Positions 27,551-34,991 of a DNA stretch of 64,000 bases are shown here, piece by piece. A program made the position numbers and the translations under genes. Where the stretch lies: assembly GCF_900099835.1 (NCBI RefSeq), contig NZ_FNKP01000001.1, positions 1,922,001-1,986,000 on the forward strand, in the 5' to 3' direction. Each line of letters opens with the position of its first letter. Positions within the stretch are counted from its first letter, which is position 1. The notes under the pieces are model-generated. The model was given only the letters and a program-made list of their open reading frames with translations, was not told the origin of the DNA and searched no databases. The stretch is from Paraburkholderia fungorum. Its GTDB lineage: Bacteria > Pseudomonadota > Gammaproteobacteria > Burkholderiales > Burkholderiaceae.

Positions 27551-28260
27551 CGTGTGGCCTCCTCGTGCGCGGGCGAGGGCGCCGCGCTTTCGTCCAGCAC
27601 GCCTGCACGCATGGTCAGATGGCGCTCGCTCATGCGCGCGGCCTGGGCCGGATCGTGCGAGACCCACATCGACGCGTGACGTGACGGATCGGCGTCAAAC
27701 CACGCCTTCACCAGACCTTCGATCGCCTGCGACGACTCGGGATCGAGCGACGCGGTCGGCTCGTCGAGCAGCAGCACTTCGGGCGTCAGTTGCAGCACGC
27801 GGATCAGCGCGGCGATCTGCGCTTCACCGCCGGAGAGTTCGCTCGCGCGCTGGTCGAGAAAGTTTGCGCTGCGGCCGGCCTGCACCGCGAGGCTCGCCGC
27901 CCGCGCGCGATCGAAGCGCACGTCGCGATAAGTGCGCAACTCGAACGGATAGCGAAGGTTGTCTTCGACCGTGCCGTCGAGCAATGCGGGCCGCTGCCGG
28001 ATATACGCGACGTTGCGCCGATAGCGTGGAATCGCCGCGCGCTCGACCGGCGCGCCGTGCCACAGCACGCGCCCGGCATCGAGCGGATCGAGCAGCGCGA
28101 GCGCGCGCAGAAACACGCTCTTGCCCGAGCCGGACGGCCCGGTGATGGCGACGCGATCACCCGCGCGCAACGCGAAGGTAGTGGGCTGCAACAGCGTCTG
28201 GTCGCGCTGTGGATCGCGCCGGACGATGCCGTCGGCGAGAACAAGGGGGACGTCGGTCAT
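27547..28260 (-). CDS. fetA: Iron export ABC transporter ATP-binding protein FetA
   Basis: The 237-residue ATPase energises FetB. Walker A GPSGSGKS is at residues 41-48, the signature LSGGE at 142-146, Walker B with LLLDEPTA at 163-170 and the switch histidine in WVSHDP at about 202. The start at 28260 (MTDVPLVLADGIVRRD) is preferred over an ATG at 28299, because the extra 13 residues are not ABC-like and neither site has a strong ribosome-binding sequence. The frame overlaps fetB by 4 bases. fetA is first in the two-gene operon. Confidence 0.9.
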   Translation of the reverse strand: MTDVPLVLADGIVRRDPQRDQTLLQPTTFALRAGDRVAITGPSGSGKSVFLRALALLDPLDAGRVLWHGAPVERAAIPRYRRNVAYIRQRPALLDGTVEDNLRYPFELRTYRDVRFDRARAASLAVQAGRSANFLDQRASELSGGEAQIAALIRVLQLTPEVLLLDEPTASLDPESSQAIEGLVKAWFDADPSRHASMWVSHDPAQAARMSERHLTMRAGVLDESAAPSPAHEEATR

Positions 28261-28367
28261 GAGTGGGATCGTAGCGGCGTAGTGGGGGCACTGCGCCATC
28301 TATCTAACCGCTCGGCGAGCCGCCGTCAATAGACGTGCGGCCGATGAGCCCTCAGCGGACCGGAAAC

Positions 28368-28937
28368 TCAGCCGATGATCTGAAGGTGTTCCGCCAGAAT
28401 CGTGCAGCCGATCGCGATCAGCACGACGCCGCCCGCCATCTCCGCGCGCCTGCCGGCCACGTGACCGATGACCCGTCCGAGCAGCACGCCGATGGTCACC
28501 ATCAGCGTGGTGGCGAGTCCGATTGCAGCGGCCGTGGAGTAAATGTTGACGTCGACGAACGCGAGGCCCGCGCCGACCGCCATCGCGTCGATGCTCGTTG
28601 CGAAGCCGGTGACGGCCAGCAGCCAGAACGAATGGGTCACGGGTTTTTCCTCTTCAGCCTGCGGCGTGCGGAAGCCGTTGCGCACCATGCGCGCGCCGAG
28701 CACGAGCAGCAGCGCGAACGCGATCCAGTGATCCCACGCGGATACGTATTGCGCCGCCGCCTTGCCGAGGAACCAGCCGATCAGCGGCGTGAGCGCCTCG
28801 ATGGCACCGAAGATAAGCCCGGTGCGCAGCGCTTCGCGCCAGTGCGGACGATGCAGCGTCGCGCCTTTGCCGATGGCGGCTGCGAAGGCGTCGGTGGACA
28901 TGGCGAAAGCGAGGAACAGTGTGGCGACAGGATTCAT
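28368..28937 (-). CDS. mntP: Manganese efflux pump MntP
   Basis: MntP exports Mn2+ and prevents manganese toxicity. The 189-residue membrane protein has the size and duplicated three-helix layout of the family. The paired acidic motifs are visible: [16 protein letters not shown] in the first half and [15 protein letters not shown] in the second. The ATG at 28937 gives the family N-terminus; the longer upstream open frame runs through the riboswitch and is not coding. A yybP-ykoY riboswitch precedes it on the same strand, the known manganese switch for mntP genes. Confidence 0.93.
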   Translation of the reverse strand: MNPVATLFLAFAMSTDAFAAAIGKGATLHRPHWREALRTGLIFGAIEALTPLIGWFLGKAAAQYVSAWDHWIAFALLLVLGARMVRNGFRTPQAEEEKPVTHSFWLLAVTGFATSIDAMAVGAGLAFVDVNIYSTAAAIGLATTLMVTIGVLLGRVIGHVAGRRAEMAGGVVLIAIGCTILAEHLQIIG

Positions 28938-28960
28938 GACAGGAGTGGCTCGAGGTCCAT

Positions 28961-28999
28961 GGTCGGGCGGAAAACCGCGACACACCGCCGCGCCCGACC
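28961..28999 (-). promoter_or_regulatory. Hairpin between riboswitch and mntP start, possible expression platform
   Basis: On the minus strand GGTCGGGCG (28999-28991) pairs with CGCCCGACC (28969-28961). No T-run follows, so transcription termination is not evident. It lies between the aptamer and the mntP ATG and may change with Mn2+ binding to expose or hide translation signals. Confidence 0.45.
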
Positions 29000-29014
29000 G
29001 GTCGCGTGATGTGT

Positions 29015-29125
29015 CGATGGTCTTGCCAACCTGACGGCTACCTGCACCACGGTCTGCGCGACCGAGAATGTTGATGCAGGCGCTTCTGGGTAGAAGCCGG
29101 CTACTCCCCAAAGACAGGGCGCAAG
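29015..29125 (-). ncRNA. yybP-ykoY manganese riboswitch upstream of mntP
   Basis: On the minus strand the conserved aptamer elements occur in order: TTTGGGGAGTAGCC (around 29112-29099), GCATCAACATTCTCGG (around 29077-29062) and TTGGCAAGACCAT (around 29029-29017). These match the GGGGAGUAG, UCAACAUU and GCAAGACC blocks of the yybP-ykoY family, which senses Mn2+ and turns on export genes. The element ends about 80 bases before the mntP ATG. The flanking stem bases could extend the boundaries by several bases. Confidence 0.9.
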
Positions 29126-29189
29126 CTTAACACGTCAGAAAGCATTCTGTAATAAATAGCCTGTGTTGACGGGGGGTTTGCGTGAAGGG

Positions 29190-30098
29190 CTATTTGACGA
29201 GATCGTCCAGACGTTCGTCGTCGATACCGGCGGGTTCGAGGTGCGCGGTGACATCGGCGGACTGGAACAGTTGCTGGACCGCTTTTTCCGCGTTGTCGCT
29301 GATCGTGTGGCCCTCGTTGACCGTGAGCGAGCCTTCCACTTCGACGTGGAACTCGACGAACACGCGGTCGCCGCCGTCGCGCGTGCGGATATCGTGCACG
29401 TTCTGCACGCCGTCGCAGCCTCGCACTGCCGCCTCGATACGCTCGCGGTCGGGCATGTCCAGCTCACGGTCGAGCAACTGCACCAACGCCTGCGCGGCCA
29501 TGCCTCGCGCGTTCCACAGCATGTACAACGAGATGACGATGGCGCCGGTCGCATCGGCGCGCGACCAGTCGAGAAAATGGTCGAGCAGCAGCGCGGCCAG
29601 CACCGTCAGGTTGACGGCGACATCGGTCGCATAGTGCGCGCGATCGGCGGCAATGGCGGTGGAGCCGGTGCGCCTGACCACCAGCGTCTGCATGCCGACA
29701 AGTCCGGCTGCGGCCAGCGAGCTGCCCACGATCACCGCAATGCCGAAGCCGGTCTGATTCAGCGGCTGCGGATCGAAGAAGCGGCGTGTCGATTCGATGC
29801 CGAGTCCGACCGCCGCGCCAGCCAGCAGCAGCGCCTGAACGAAGGCCGCGATCGCTTCGGCTTTGCCGTGTCCATAGCGATGACCTTGATCGACCGGACG
29901 CGCCGCATAGCGGACGCCTGCAAAGGTCACCGACGAAGCGAGGACATCGACGAGGCCATCGGCGGCGGAGGTCAGCAGCGAGATGGAGCCCGTGGCGAGC
30001 CACGCCCATACCTTGACGACGACGAGAATCAGCGCGACCGCCAGAGCAACGATGGAGGCCATGCGGCGGAGTGCTTCATCGGACATGCGTTCGGACAT
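29190..30098 (-). CDS. FieF-like cation diffusion facilitator (Fe/Zn-type exporter)
   Basis: The 302-residue CDF protein exchanges divalent metal for protons at the inner membrane. The transport-site residues are all present: D47 and D51 (SAADGLVDVLASS) in helix 2 and H155 and D159 (AHYATDVAVN) in helix 5, the DD-HD set of FieF/YiiP. HRYGHGKAE at about residues 73-81 and a cytoplasmic C-terminal domain with FVEFHVEVEG follow. It lies upstream of the mntP riboswitch on the same strand. Iron and zinc are both plausible substrates for this subgroup. Confidence 0.9.
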   Translation of the reverse strand: MSERMSDEALRRMASIVALAVALILVVVKVWAWLATGSISLLTSAADGLVDVLASSVTFAGVRYAARPVDQGHRYGHGKAEAIAAFVQALLLAGAAVGLGIESTRRFFDPQPLNQTGFGIAVIVGSSLAAAGLVGMQTLVVRRTGSTAIAADRAHYATDVAVNLTVLAALLLDHFLDWSRADATGAIVISLYMLWNARGMAAQALVQLLDRELDMPDRERIEAAVRGCDGVQNVHDIRTRDGGDRVFVEFHVEVEGSLTVNEGHTISDNAEKAVQQLFQSADVTAHLEPAGIDDERLDDLVK

Positions 30099-30189
30099 CG
30101 TTGCGGGCTTCGGTCGTGGCGATAGGCGAATGAGACCACGCTTTGCGGGTCAATGGATAGGCCTGTGAAGGAGTGCAGGTCACGCTTGT

Positions 30190-30230
30190 AGAAACAAAAA
30201 AGGTTGAAGCAGTCAGCCGCTTCAACCTTT
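30190..30230 (-). terminator. Rho-independent terminator of the MarR-CLC operon
   Basis: AAAGGTTGAAGC (minus strand, from 30230 to 30219) pairs perfectly with GCTTCAACCTTT (30210-30199) around an 8-base loop, followed on the minus strand by TTTTTTGTTTC. It is placed 18 bases after the CLC stop codon. Confidence 0.9.
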
Positions 30231-30247
30231 GTCTGGGCATGCCGTAA

Positions 30248-32047
30248 TCAGCCAGCCTTGCGGATCGGCGCAAAGCGCCGCTTGCCGAGCACCGGCGTCA
30301 AACGCCGGAAACGCTCCCGCTTATGTTCTTCTTCGAAATGGCTCAGCGACGGTTTGACCAGATCGCTGCGCGACACGATTCCCACGAGGCGCATGCTCTT
30401 GCGATCTTCGACCACCGGCAGCCGTTCGAGATTGTGGACGGCCAGTCTTGTTGCAACGAGACGGCAGGTTTCGGAAGGCAACGCGTAGGTGGGGCTCATC
30501 TGCGCGAAGACGTCGGCGAGAAGTGCGGCGCGTTTGACTTCTGCGTTTTCCCGGCAGAATTGCTCGAGCAGCGCCCGATCGGCCACGCCGATCACCGCGT
30601 CATCACGCAAGACGGGATACGCGCGGCGCGTCTGATTTGCGCCGAAAAACTTCTGCAAGGTTTCGCCGACCGTCGCGCCTGCGTCGATCGAATCGACGGT
30701 GGGCGTCATCACTTCGTCGACGAAGTGACGCTCGAGCGGATCGACCCCGTACTCGCGATAGATGTGATAACCACGGCGCGCGATTTTCTCCGTCATGATC
30801 GAGCGGCGCATCACGACGGCCGAAAAGCCGTGTGCGATCAGCGTGGCGGTCAGCAGCGGCAGCAGCGCGTTGGCGTCGTGAGTCAGGCCGAAGGTGAACA
30901 CGATCGCGGTCAGCGGTGCGCCAAGCGTTGCGCCGAGCGTCGCGGCCATGCACACGAGCGGCCACAACGCCGGCTGATTGCCCGGCAGCCAGTGCGACAG
31001 CACCGTGCCCAAACCCGCGCCGAGCATCAACAGCGGGGCGAGAACGCCGCCCGACGTGCCGGACCCGAGCGCCACGACCCACATCACGGCCTTCACGGCG
31101 AGCAGTGCGAGCGCGATCTGCAAGGCGATGTGCTGATGCAGAAGATCGCCGATCACGTCGTAACCGACGCCGAGCGCGCGCGGCTCCAGCCATCCGCCGA
31201 TGCCGACGACGATCCCGCCGAGCGCGGGCCACCACATCCAGTGAATCGGCAGCTTGCCGAACAGGTCCTCGGTCTTGTACAGCGCGGCGGAAAGTCCGGA
31301 CGCCAGCGCACCCGACAACAATCCGGCGATCACGCACGACAACAGCGCCCAGCTGTCCGGCGCGGCAGTTTCAAGCGGGAACAGCGGACCTGTGCCGAAG
31401 AAAAGCGCGCGGGCAAAACCGGCGACCGCGCACGCGATTGCGACCGGCAGGAAACTGCGCGGCCGCCATTCGAACAGCAGCAGTTCGACCGCCAGCAGCA
31501 CGGCGGCCACCGGCGTGCCGAACACCGCCGTCATACCGGCGGCCGCGCCCGCGACCAGCAGCGTCTTGCGTTCGGCGGCGGTGACTTTCACGCATTGCGC
31601 GATCAGCGAGCCGAGTGCGCCGCCGGTCATGATGATCGGACCTTCCGCGCCGAACGGGCCGCCGCTGCCGATCACGATGCCCGACGACAGCGGCTTGAGC
31701 ACCGCCACTTTCGGCGACATGCGGCTCTTGCCGAACAGGATCGCTTCGATGGCTTCGGGAATGCCGTGTCCGCGAATTTTTTCGGAGCCGAAGCGCGCCA
31801 TCAAGCCGACGATCAGACCGCCCGCCACCGGCACGCCGATCACCCAGAGGCCGAGCGTGTTGCCCGCCGGCGAGCGTTCGGCGAACGACAGCGTGCCGAA
31901 GAAAAACAGATTGGTGAACAGATGAATCAGGTTCAGCAAGACGAAGGCGGCGAGCGTGCTGACCGCGCCGATGCAGGCCGCCAGAACGAAGATGCCGGGC
32001 AGCCGCGCGTTGGCCGCGAAATCGCGCTTATGGGAGTCCATGCTCAT
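30248..32047 (-). CDS. CLC-family chloride transporter with C-terminal CBS domains
   Basis: The 599-residue inner-membrane protein has a CLC core of about ten or more hydrophobic segments (residues 18-420). Motif I reads GHGIP (93-97) where E. coli ClcA has GSGIP, and motif II reads GAEGP (133-137) with the gating glutamate E135. GSGTSGGVLAP is the third filter segment. A CBS pair (about 445-580; VDEVMTPTV, LPVVEDRKSMRLVGIVSRSDL) follows, likely binding adenine nucleotides. The gene is two bases downstream of a MarR-type regulator and ends in a strong terminator. Whether it is a Cl-/H+ exchanger or a channel is not decided by sequence. Confidence 0.9.
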   Translation of the reverse strand: MSMDSHKRDFAANARLPGIFVLAACIGAVSTLAAFVLLNLIHLFTNLFFFGTLSFAERSPAGNTLGLWVIGVPVAGGLIVGLMARFGSEKIRGHGIPEAIEAILFGKSRMSPKVAVLKPLSSGIVIGSGGPFGAEGPIIMTGGALGSLIAQCVKVTAAERKTLLVAGAAAGMTAVFGTPVAAVLLAVELLLFEWRPRSFLPVAIACAVAGFARALFFGTGPLFPLETAAPDSWALLSCVIAGLLSGALASGLSAALYKTEDLFGKLPIHWMWWPALGGIVVGIGGWLEPRALGVGYDVIGDLLHQHIALQIALALLAVKAVMWVVALGSGTSGGVLAPLLMLGAGLGTVLSHWLPGNQPALWPLVCMAATLGATLGAPLTAIVFTFGLTHDANALLPLLTATLIAHGFSAVVMRRSIMTEKIARRGYHIYREYGVDPLERHFVDEVMTPTVDSIDAGATVGETLQKFFGANQTRRAYPVLRDDAVIGVADRALLEQFCRENAEVKRAALLADVFAQMSPTYALPSETCRLVATRLAVHNLERLPVVEDRKSMRLVGIVSRSDLVKPSLSHFEEEHKRERFRRLTPVLGKRRFAPIRKAG

Positions 32048-32049
32048 GA

Positions 32050-32466
32050 TCAGTCGAGGTCGATCTGTGGAATCTGGAACGCACCTTCAAGCGATTTCAA
32101 CTCTGCCCGGTGCAGTTCGGCGAGCCGTGCGAGCACGCGTTCACCGGCTTTTTCAAGGTGGACTTCCACCTGACGGCGATCGTTGTCGCTGACCTGGCGG
32201 CGCACGAGTTCGAGCGCTTCGCAACGCGATACCAGCGCGACGACGCCGTGATGTTGCGACTGAAGCCGCTCCGCCAGTTCGCCGACGGTTGCCCAGTCGC
32301 GGTCGGGATAGCCCTTGATATGCAGCAGCAACAGATACTGCAACGGCGTGATGCCTTCGCTCTGCGCGGCCTGTTCCGAAAACCGTTCGAAGCGGCGCAT
32401 CTGATAGCGAAACTCGGACAGTTGCTCGAAGTCGGCTTTATTCAGCCCGCGAGTGCGTGTTTTCAT
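32050..32466 (-). CDS. MarR-family transcriptional regulator
   Basis: The 138-residue protein has a winged-helix core (about residues 25-105): ITPLQYLLLLHIKGYP, TVGELAERLQSQHHGVVALVSRCEALELVRRQ and NDRRQVEVHLEKAGERVLARL. The ATG at 32466 is preferred; an in-frame start 39 bases earlier adds a non-conserved tail. It stops two bases before the CLC start, so the two are one transcription unit. An ATCAC-containing motif just upstream (32498-32517) may be its operator. Confidence 0.88.
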   Translation of the reverse strand: MKTRTRGLNKADFEQLSEFRYQMRRFERFSEQAAQSEGITPLQYLLLLHIKGYPDRDWATVGELAERLQSQHHGVVALVSRCEALELVRRQVSDNDRRQVEVHLEKAGERVLARLAELHRAELKSLEGAFQIPQIDLD

Positions 32467-32497
32467 GGGAGACCTGCCGGTGCGGAGAAACGACGAA

Positions 32498-32517
32498 TAT
32501 ATCACATGATGATGTAT
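32498..32517. promoter_or_regulatory. Operator-like sequence upstream of the marR gene
   Basis: ATATCACATGATGATGTAT lies 32-50 bases before the MarR start codon and contains ATCA-CA-TGAT (32501-32510). The ATCAC core recurs upstream of the HPP gene (33833-33845), suggesting a common regulator. Symmetry is imperfect. Confidence 0.4.
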
Positions 32518-32557
32518 TTTATTTTCGTGCGATTCGCGCAGATTCGCCTTCGCCGTG

Positions 32558-33727
32558 TCATGCAGCCTGACGCAGTGTGTCCCCTGTCTGCCGGTACAGG
32601 CCTGCGATCAGATCCACTTGCGTAATCATTCCCGCCACGTGTCCCGATGCATCGAGTACCGGAATATGGTGATGGCCGTGAGTGGCAAAAATCGGCACGA
32701 GGTCGGTGATCGGCGCGTTCGTGCGGATCGTGCAGACCTCGGTGGTCATCACGTTGCCGACGGTCGGCGTGCGTAGCCCGTCGCCGCGAAGCCATCCTTC
32801 GAGATAGCGCGTGAATGGCGCCGGTTTATCGACTCCGCGCCTGTCGGCGAGATCGGCGCGCGTCACGATGCCGATCAGATTCCGGTCGGTGTCCGTTACC
32901 GGAAGTGCCTTCACGTTGTTGCGTTTCAGCAGATCCCACGCGGCTGTCGTGTGCGTGTCCGCCGATATCGACACCACGTGACGCGACATGATGTCTTCGC
33001 AAGTCAGTTCGTTGAAGCTGCGCGAAAACGCCTGAAGCTGTGTTTCCCGCAGCAGCGATTCGAGGTCATCGGGATCGATGTCGAGCATTTCGCTGCGGCG
33101 TTTCAGAACAGCATCGAGGTCGGCGCGCGTGAAGCTGTCGCGCGTCGGGTTTGCAGCGTTAGTTGGCGTGACGGCAACGCGAGCCTGCCGCCCCGAATGC
33201 GGATAGCGATGACCTGTAGCCGCGTGATAAGCGATTGCCGCGACGAGCAGTGCGGCCGACTGGATCGCAATCGGTTCGAGTACGAAGCGATATCCCAGTG
33301 CGTGAATGGCCGGTCCGCCGAGCACCGCCGTCAAAGCGACCGCGCCCGATGGCGGATGAACGCAGCGCAGCGCGAACATTCCGCAGATCGACAACGCGAC
33401 GGCAAGCGCGGCCGCGAGCACGGGTTCGCCGATTGCGTATGCACAGGTCACGCCGATCGTCGCGGACACCAGGTTGCCGCCGACGATCGACCACGGCTGC
33501 GCCAGCGGACTCGCGGGCACGGCGAACAGCAACACCGCGGAGGCGCCCATCGGCGCGACGAGCAGCGGAATGTTCGCAGTGGGCCCGAGCAGCAGGAACA
33601 TCGTGCCGCCGGTGAAGGCGATGCCGAGCAGCGCGCCGAGGCACGAGCGCGCGCGCTCCTGCCATCTCACGGTGACGGGTGCAGGAATAAAGCTGGCGAG
33701 CCAGCGGAGGGCGATGGAGCGGAACAA
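32558..33727 (-). CDS. HPP-family membrane protein with two CBS domains
   Basis: The 389-residue protein has an N-terminal HPP domain (about 20-170) with four or five hydrophobic segments and the family motif CVHPPSGA (HPP at 124-126). A linker is followed by two CBS motifs (about 245-380; CEDIMSRHVVSI, VGNVMTTEVCTI). HPP proteins in cyanobacteria carry nitrite; the role of this CBS-fused version is unknown, but a ligand-gated ion transporter is a reasonable guess. The start is TTG at 33727 with no good ribosome-binding site; the next in-frame ATG is inside a membrane segment. Confidence 0.85.
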   Translation of the reverse strand: MFRSIALRWLASFIPAPVTVRWQERARSCLGALLGIAFTGGTMFLLLGPTANIPLLVAPMGASAVLLFAVPASPLAQPWSIVGGNLVSATIGVTCAYAIGEPVLAAALAVALSICGMFALRCVHPPSGAVALTAVLGGPAIHALGYRFVLEPIAIQSAALLVAAIAYHAATGHRYPHSGRQARVAVTPTNAANPTRDSFTRADLDAVLKRRSEMLDIDPDDLESLLRETQLQAFSRSFNELTCEDIMSRHVVSISADTHTTAAWDLLKRNNVKALPVTDTDRNLIGIVTRADLADRRGVDKPAPFTRYLEGWLRGDGLRTPTVGNVMTTEVCTIRTNAPITDLVPIFATHGHHHIPVLDASGHVAGMITQVDLIAGLYRQTGDTLRQAA

Positions 33728-33771
33728 GATAGATGCGGGACAAGGAGTGAAGGCGCGACGCCGAGCCGTGA

Positions 33772-33792
33772 TTATATGTCAACGTGATATAA
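33772..33792. promoter_or_regulatory. Palindrome upstream of the HPP gene
   Basis: TTATAT (33772-33777) and ATATAA (33787-33792) flank GTCAACGTG. Read on the minus strand it contains TATCACGTTGAC, similar to the site at 33833. It lies 45-65 bases before the HPP start and could overlap its promoter. Confidence 0.45.
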
Positions 33793-33832
33793 ATGCGCTC
33801 GCGTGGCTCCGCTCATGCGCCACGGCGAAATT

Positions 33833-33845
33833 ATCACGTTGTGAT
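33833..33845. promoter_or_regulatory. Second operator-like repeat upstream of the HPP gene
   Basis: ATCAC (33833-33837) and GTGAT (33841-33845) form a perfect inverted repeat around GTT. The ATCAC arm matches the motif in front of marR at 32498. Confidence 0.45.
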
Positions 33846-33884
33846 GTGAAATGAAAACGGACGAATTTTTGGGCAGCAGACGGA

Positions 33885-34145
33885 CTAGCTAAAGTCATTC
33901 ACGCTGAGCAGAACCATCGCCAGACGCGGATTAAAACGCCGCGACTTGTAGGCCGCCGAACGAATCTTCGACTGGTTTGCGGTGAATACTTCAGTGGGAG
34001 AGTAGCCGGAATCGTCGGCGAGAATGCGCATGGCGGCACTGGATATGCGGCCTGGAATTGTCGCTGTGCCGTCTTGGATCGTGAAATTCAGATCGCCGCC
34101 GCGCGCGTCGTCGCGAGGGTCTGTTACCGCGAAGAGGTTTTCCAT
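33885..34145 (-). CDS. Small protein resembling the DUF1488 family
   Basis: The 86-residue protein starts at MENLFAVTDPRDDARGG; an ATG 11 codons earlier is possible. The order of LNFTIQDGTATIPGRIS, a helix with EVFTANQSKIRSAAYK, and a final VLLSVNDFS resembles DUF1488 proteins, whose function is unknown, but I could not run a profile search. No signal peptide or membrane segment is present. It stands alone, convergent to nothing obvious, between the HPP gene and a small secreted-protein gene. Confidence 0.55.
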   Translation of the reverse strand: MENLFAVTDPRDDARGGDLNFTIQDGTATIPGRISSAAMRILADDSGYSPTEVFTANQSKIRSAAYKSRRFNPRLAMVLLSVNDFS

Positions 34146-34450
34146 GGTCGCATGTCCAATCCAGAGATTGCCGGGCAAGTCCCGCGAGCATGTGATGACT
34201 GGAGGCGGGGTCGAAAACGGTATTCCTGAAACCGGTCAGTGGTTTGGAGCGATGCGAAGCGGCTGACCCATTTGGCATGGACGCAAAAAATGTTCCGCGA
34301 ATAGCTGGTTGCTCTGAGGATTTAATTGCGTGCACGCATTGAGCAAGGCGTGCCTCGGCAGCGCGTCGTGCCTCTATGCGCAGTCATAACGCATAGAGGC
34401 AACGTCAACAACTTCGCATGACACACCGGCTGCGGGCCAACCTCTCCATC
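34146..34450. other. Intergenic region upstream of the DUF1488-like gene
   Basis: The 305-base gap contains the inverted repeat at 34370-34400. No gene or recognised RNA is visible. Confidence 0.5.
34370..34400. repeat. 11-bp inverted repeat downstream of the small secreted-protein gene
   Basis: GCCTCTATGCG (34370-34380) pairs with CGCATAGAGGC (34390-34400) across a 9-base loop. No T-run follows on either strand, so termination is uncertain. Confidence 0.5.
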
Positions 34451-34732
34451 TCATTGATACATCCCGTTTGGCAGACGACCGTGATAAGGCGTATTCCGGC
34501 AGTGTCCCCACGGGCCAAGCCACGATCCCGGAGGGCACGCATAGCTCGCAGCGGCGGGCGCGGCATAAACCACCGGCGCCGGTTCGACGATCACGGGTGC
34601 TGCGTAACGGCATTGGCCCCACACGTTACGCCATCCGCCCGGACCACAACCTTGCGCGGCTTCTGCGGTACCAATGGAAAGCGCCAATGCGGTGGCGGCG
34701 ACTACAACGGCTGCAAGATGTTTGCGGTTCAT
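34451..34732 (-). CDS. Small exported protein with two Cys-Pro-Gly-Trp repeats (GCG_CRPN-like)
   Basis: The 93-residue protein has a Sec signal peptide (cleavage near AEAA at about residue 25). The mature part has two similar modules, CGPGGWRNVWGQC and CPPGSWLGPWGHC, joined by a Pro/Ala/Val-rich stretch. This C-x-PG-x-W-x-G-x-C pattern is that of the GCG_CRPN-type small exported proteins of alpha- and betaproteobacteria, whose role is unknown. The ATG at 34732 follows AGGAG; longer open frame upstream lacks coding character. Confidence 0.8.
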   Translation of the reverse strand: MNRKHLAAVVVAATALALSIGTAEAAQGCGPGGWRNVWGQCRYAAPVIVEPAPVVYAAPAAASYACPPGSWLGPWGHCRNTPYHGRLPNGMYQ

Positions 34733-34991
34733 GATCGACTCCTGTCGGTTTGCGTCAGGGTTGTTCTGACTGACGGGAGTCATTGTGCGCGGCGACAATT
34801 AGCAGAAAATGAGCGCGCATGCTGTTCATCTGCTGCGAGGTTTGCGCACTTCGTAAGCGAAACGGCGCGGCATGCCAAAGGCATCTAAACGCATCTATCA
34901 CCTTGGTGAAGGCCTGGAGAAAAGCGAACCCACATCGGGCACATAACGTGCTGCTCGTTGCGCAACGTACAAAAAACCGCGGAGCCTCCCA

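Noticed and set aside
30323..32173. Plus-strand open frame opposite the CLC gene (616 codons)
   Set aside because: Arg/His/Gln-rich sequence with no domain, fully antisense to a clear CLC-CBS gene.
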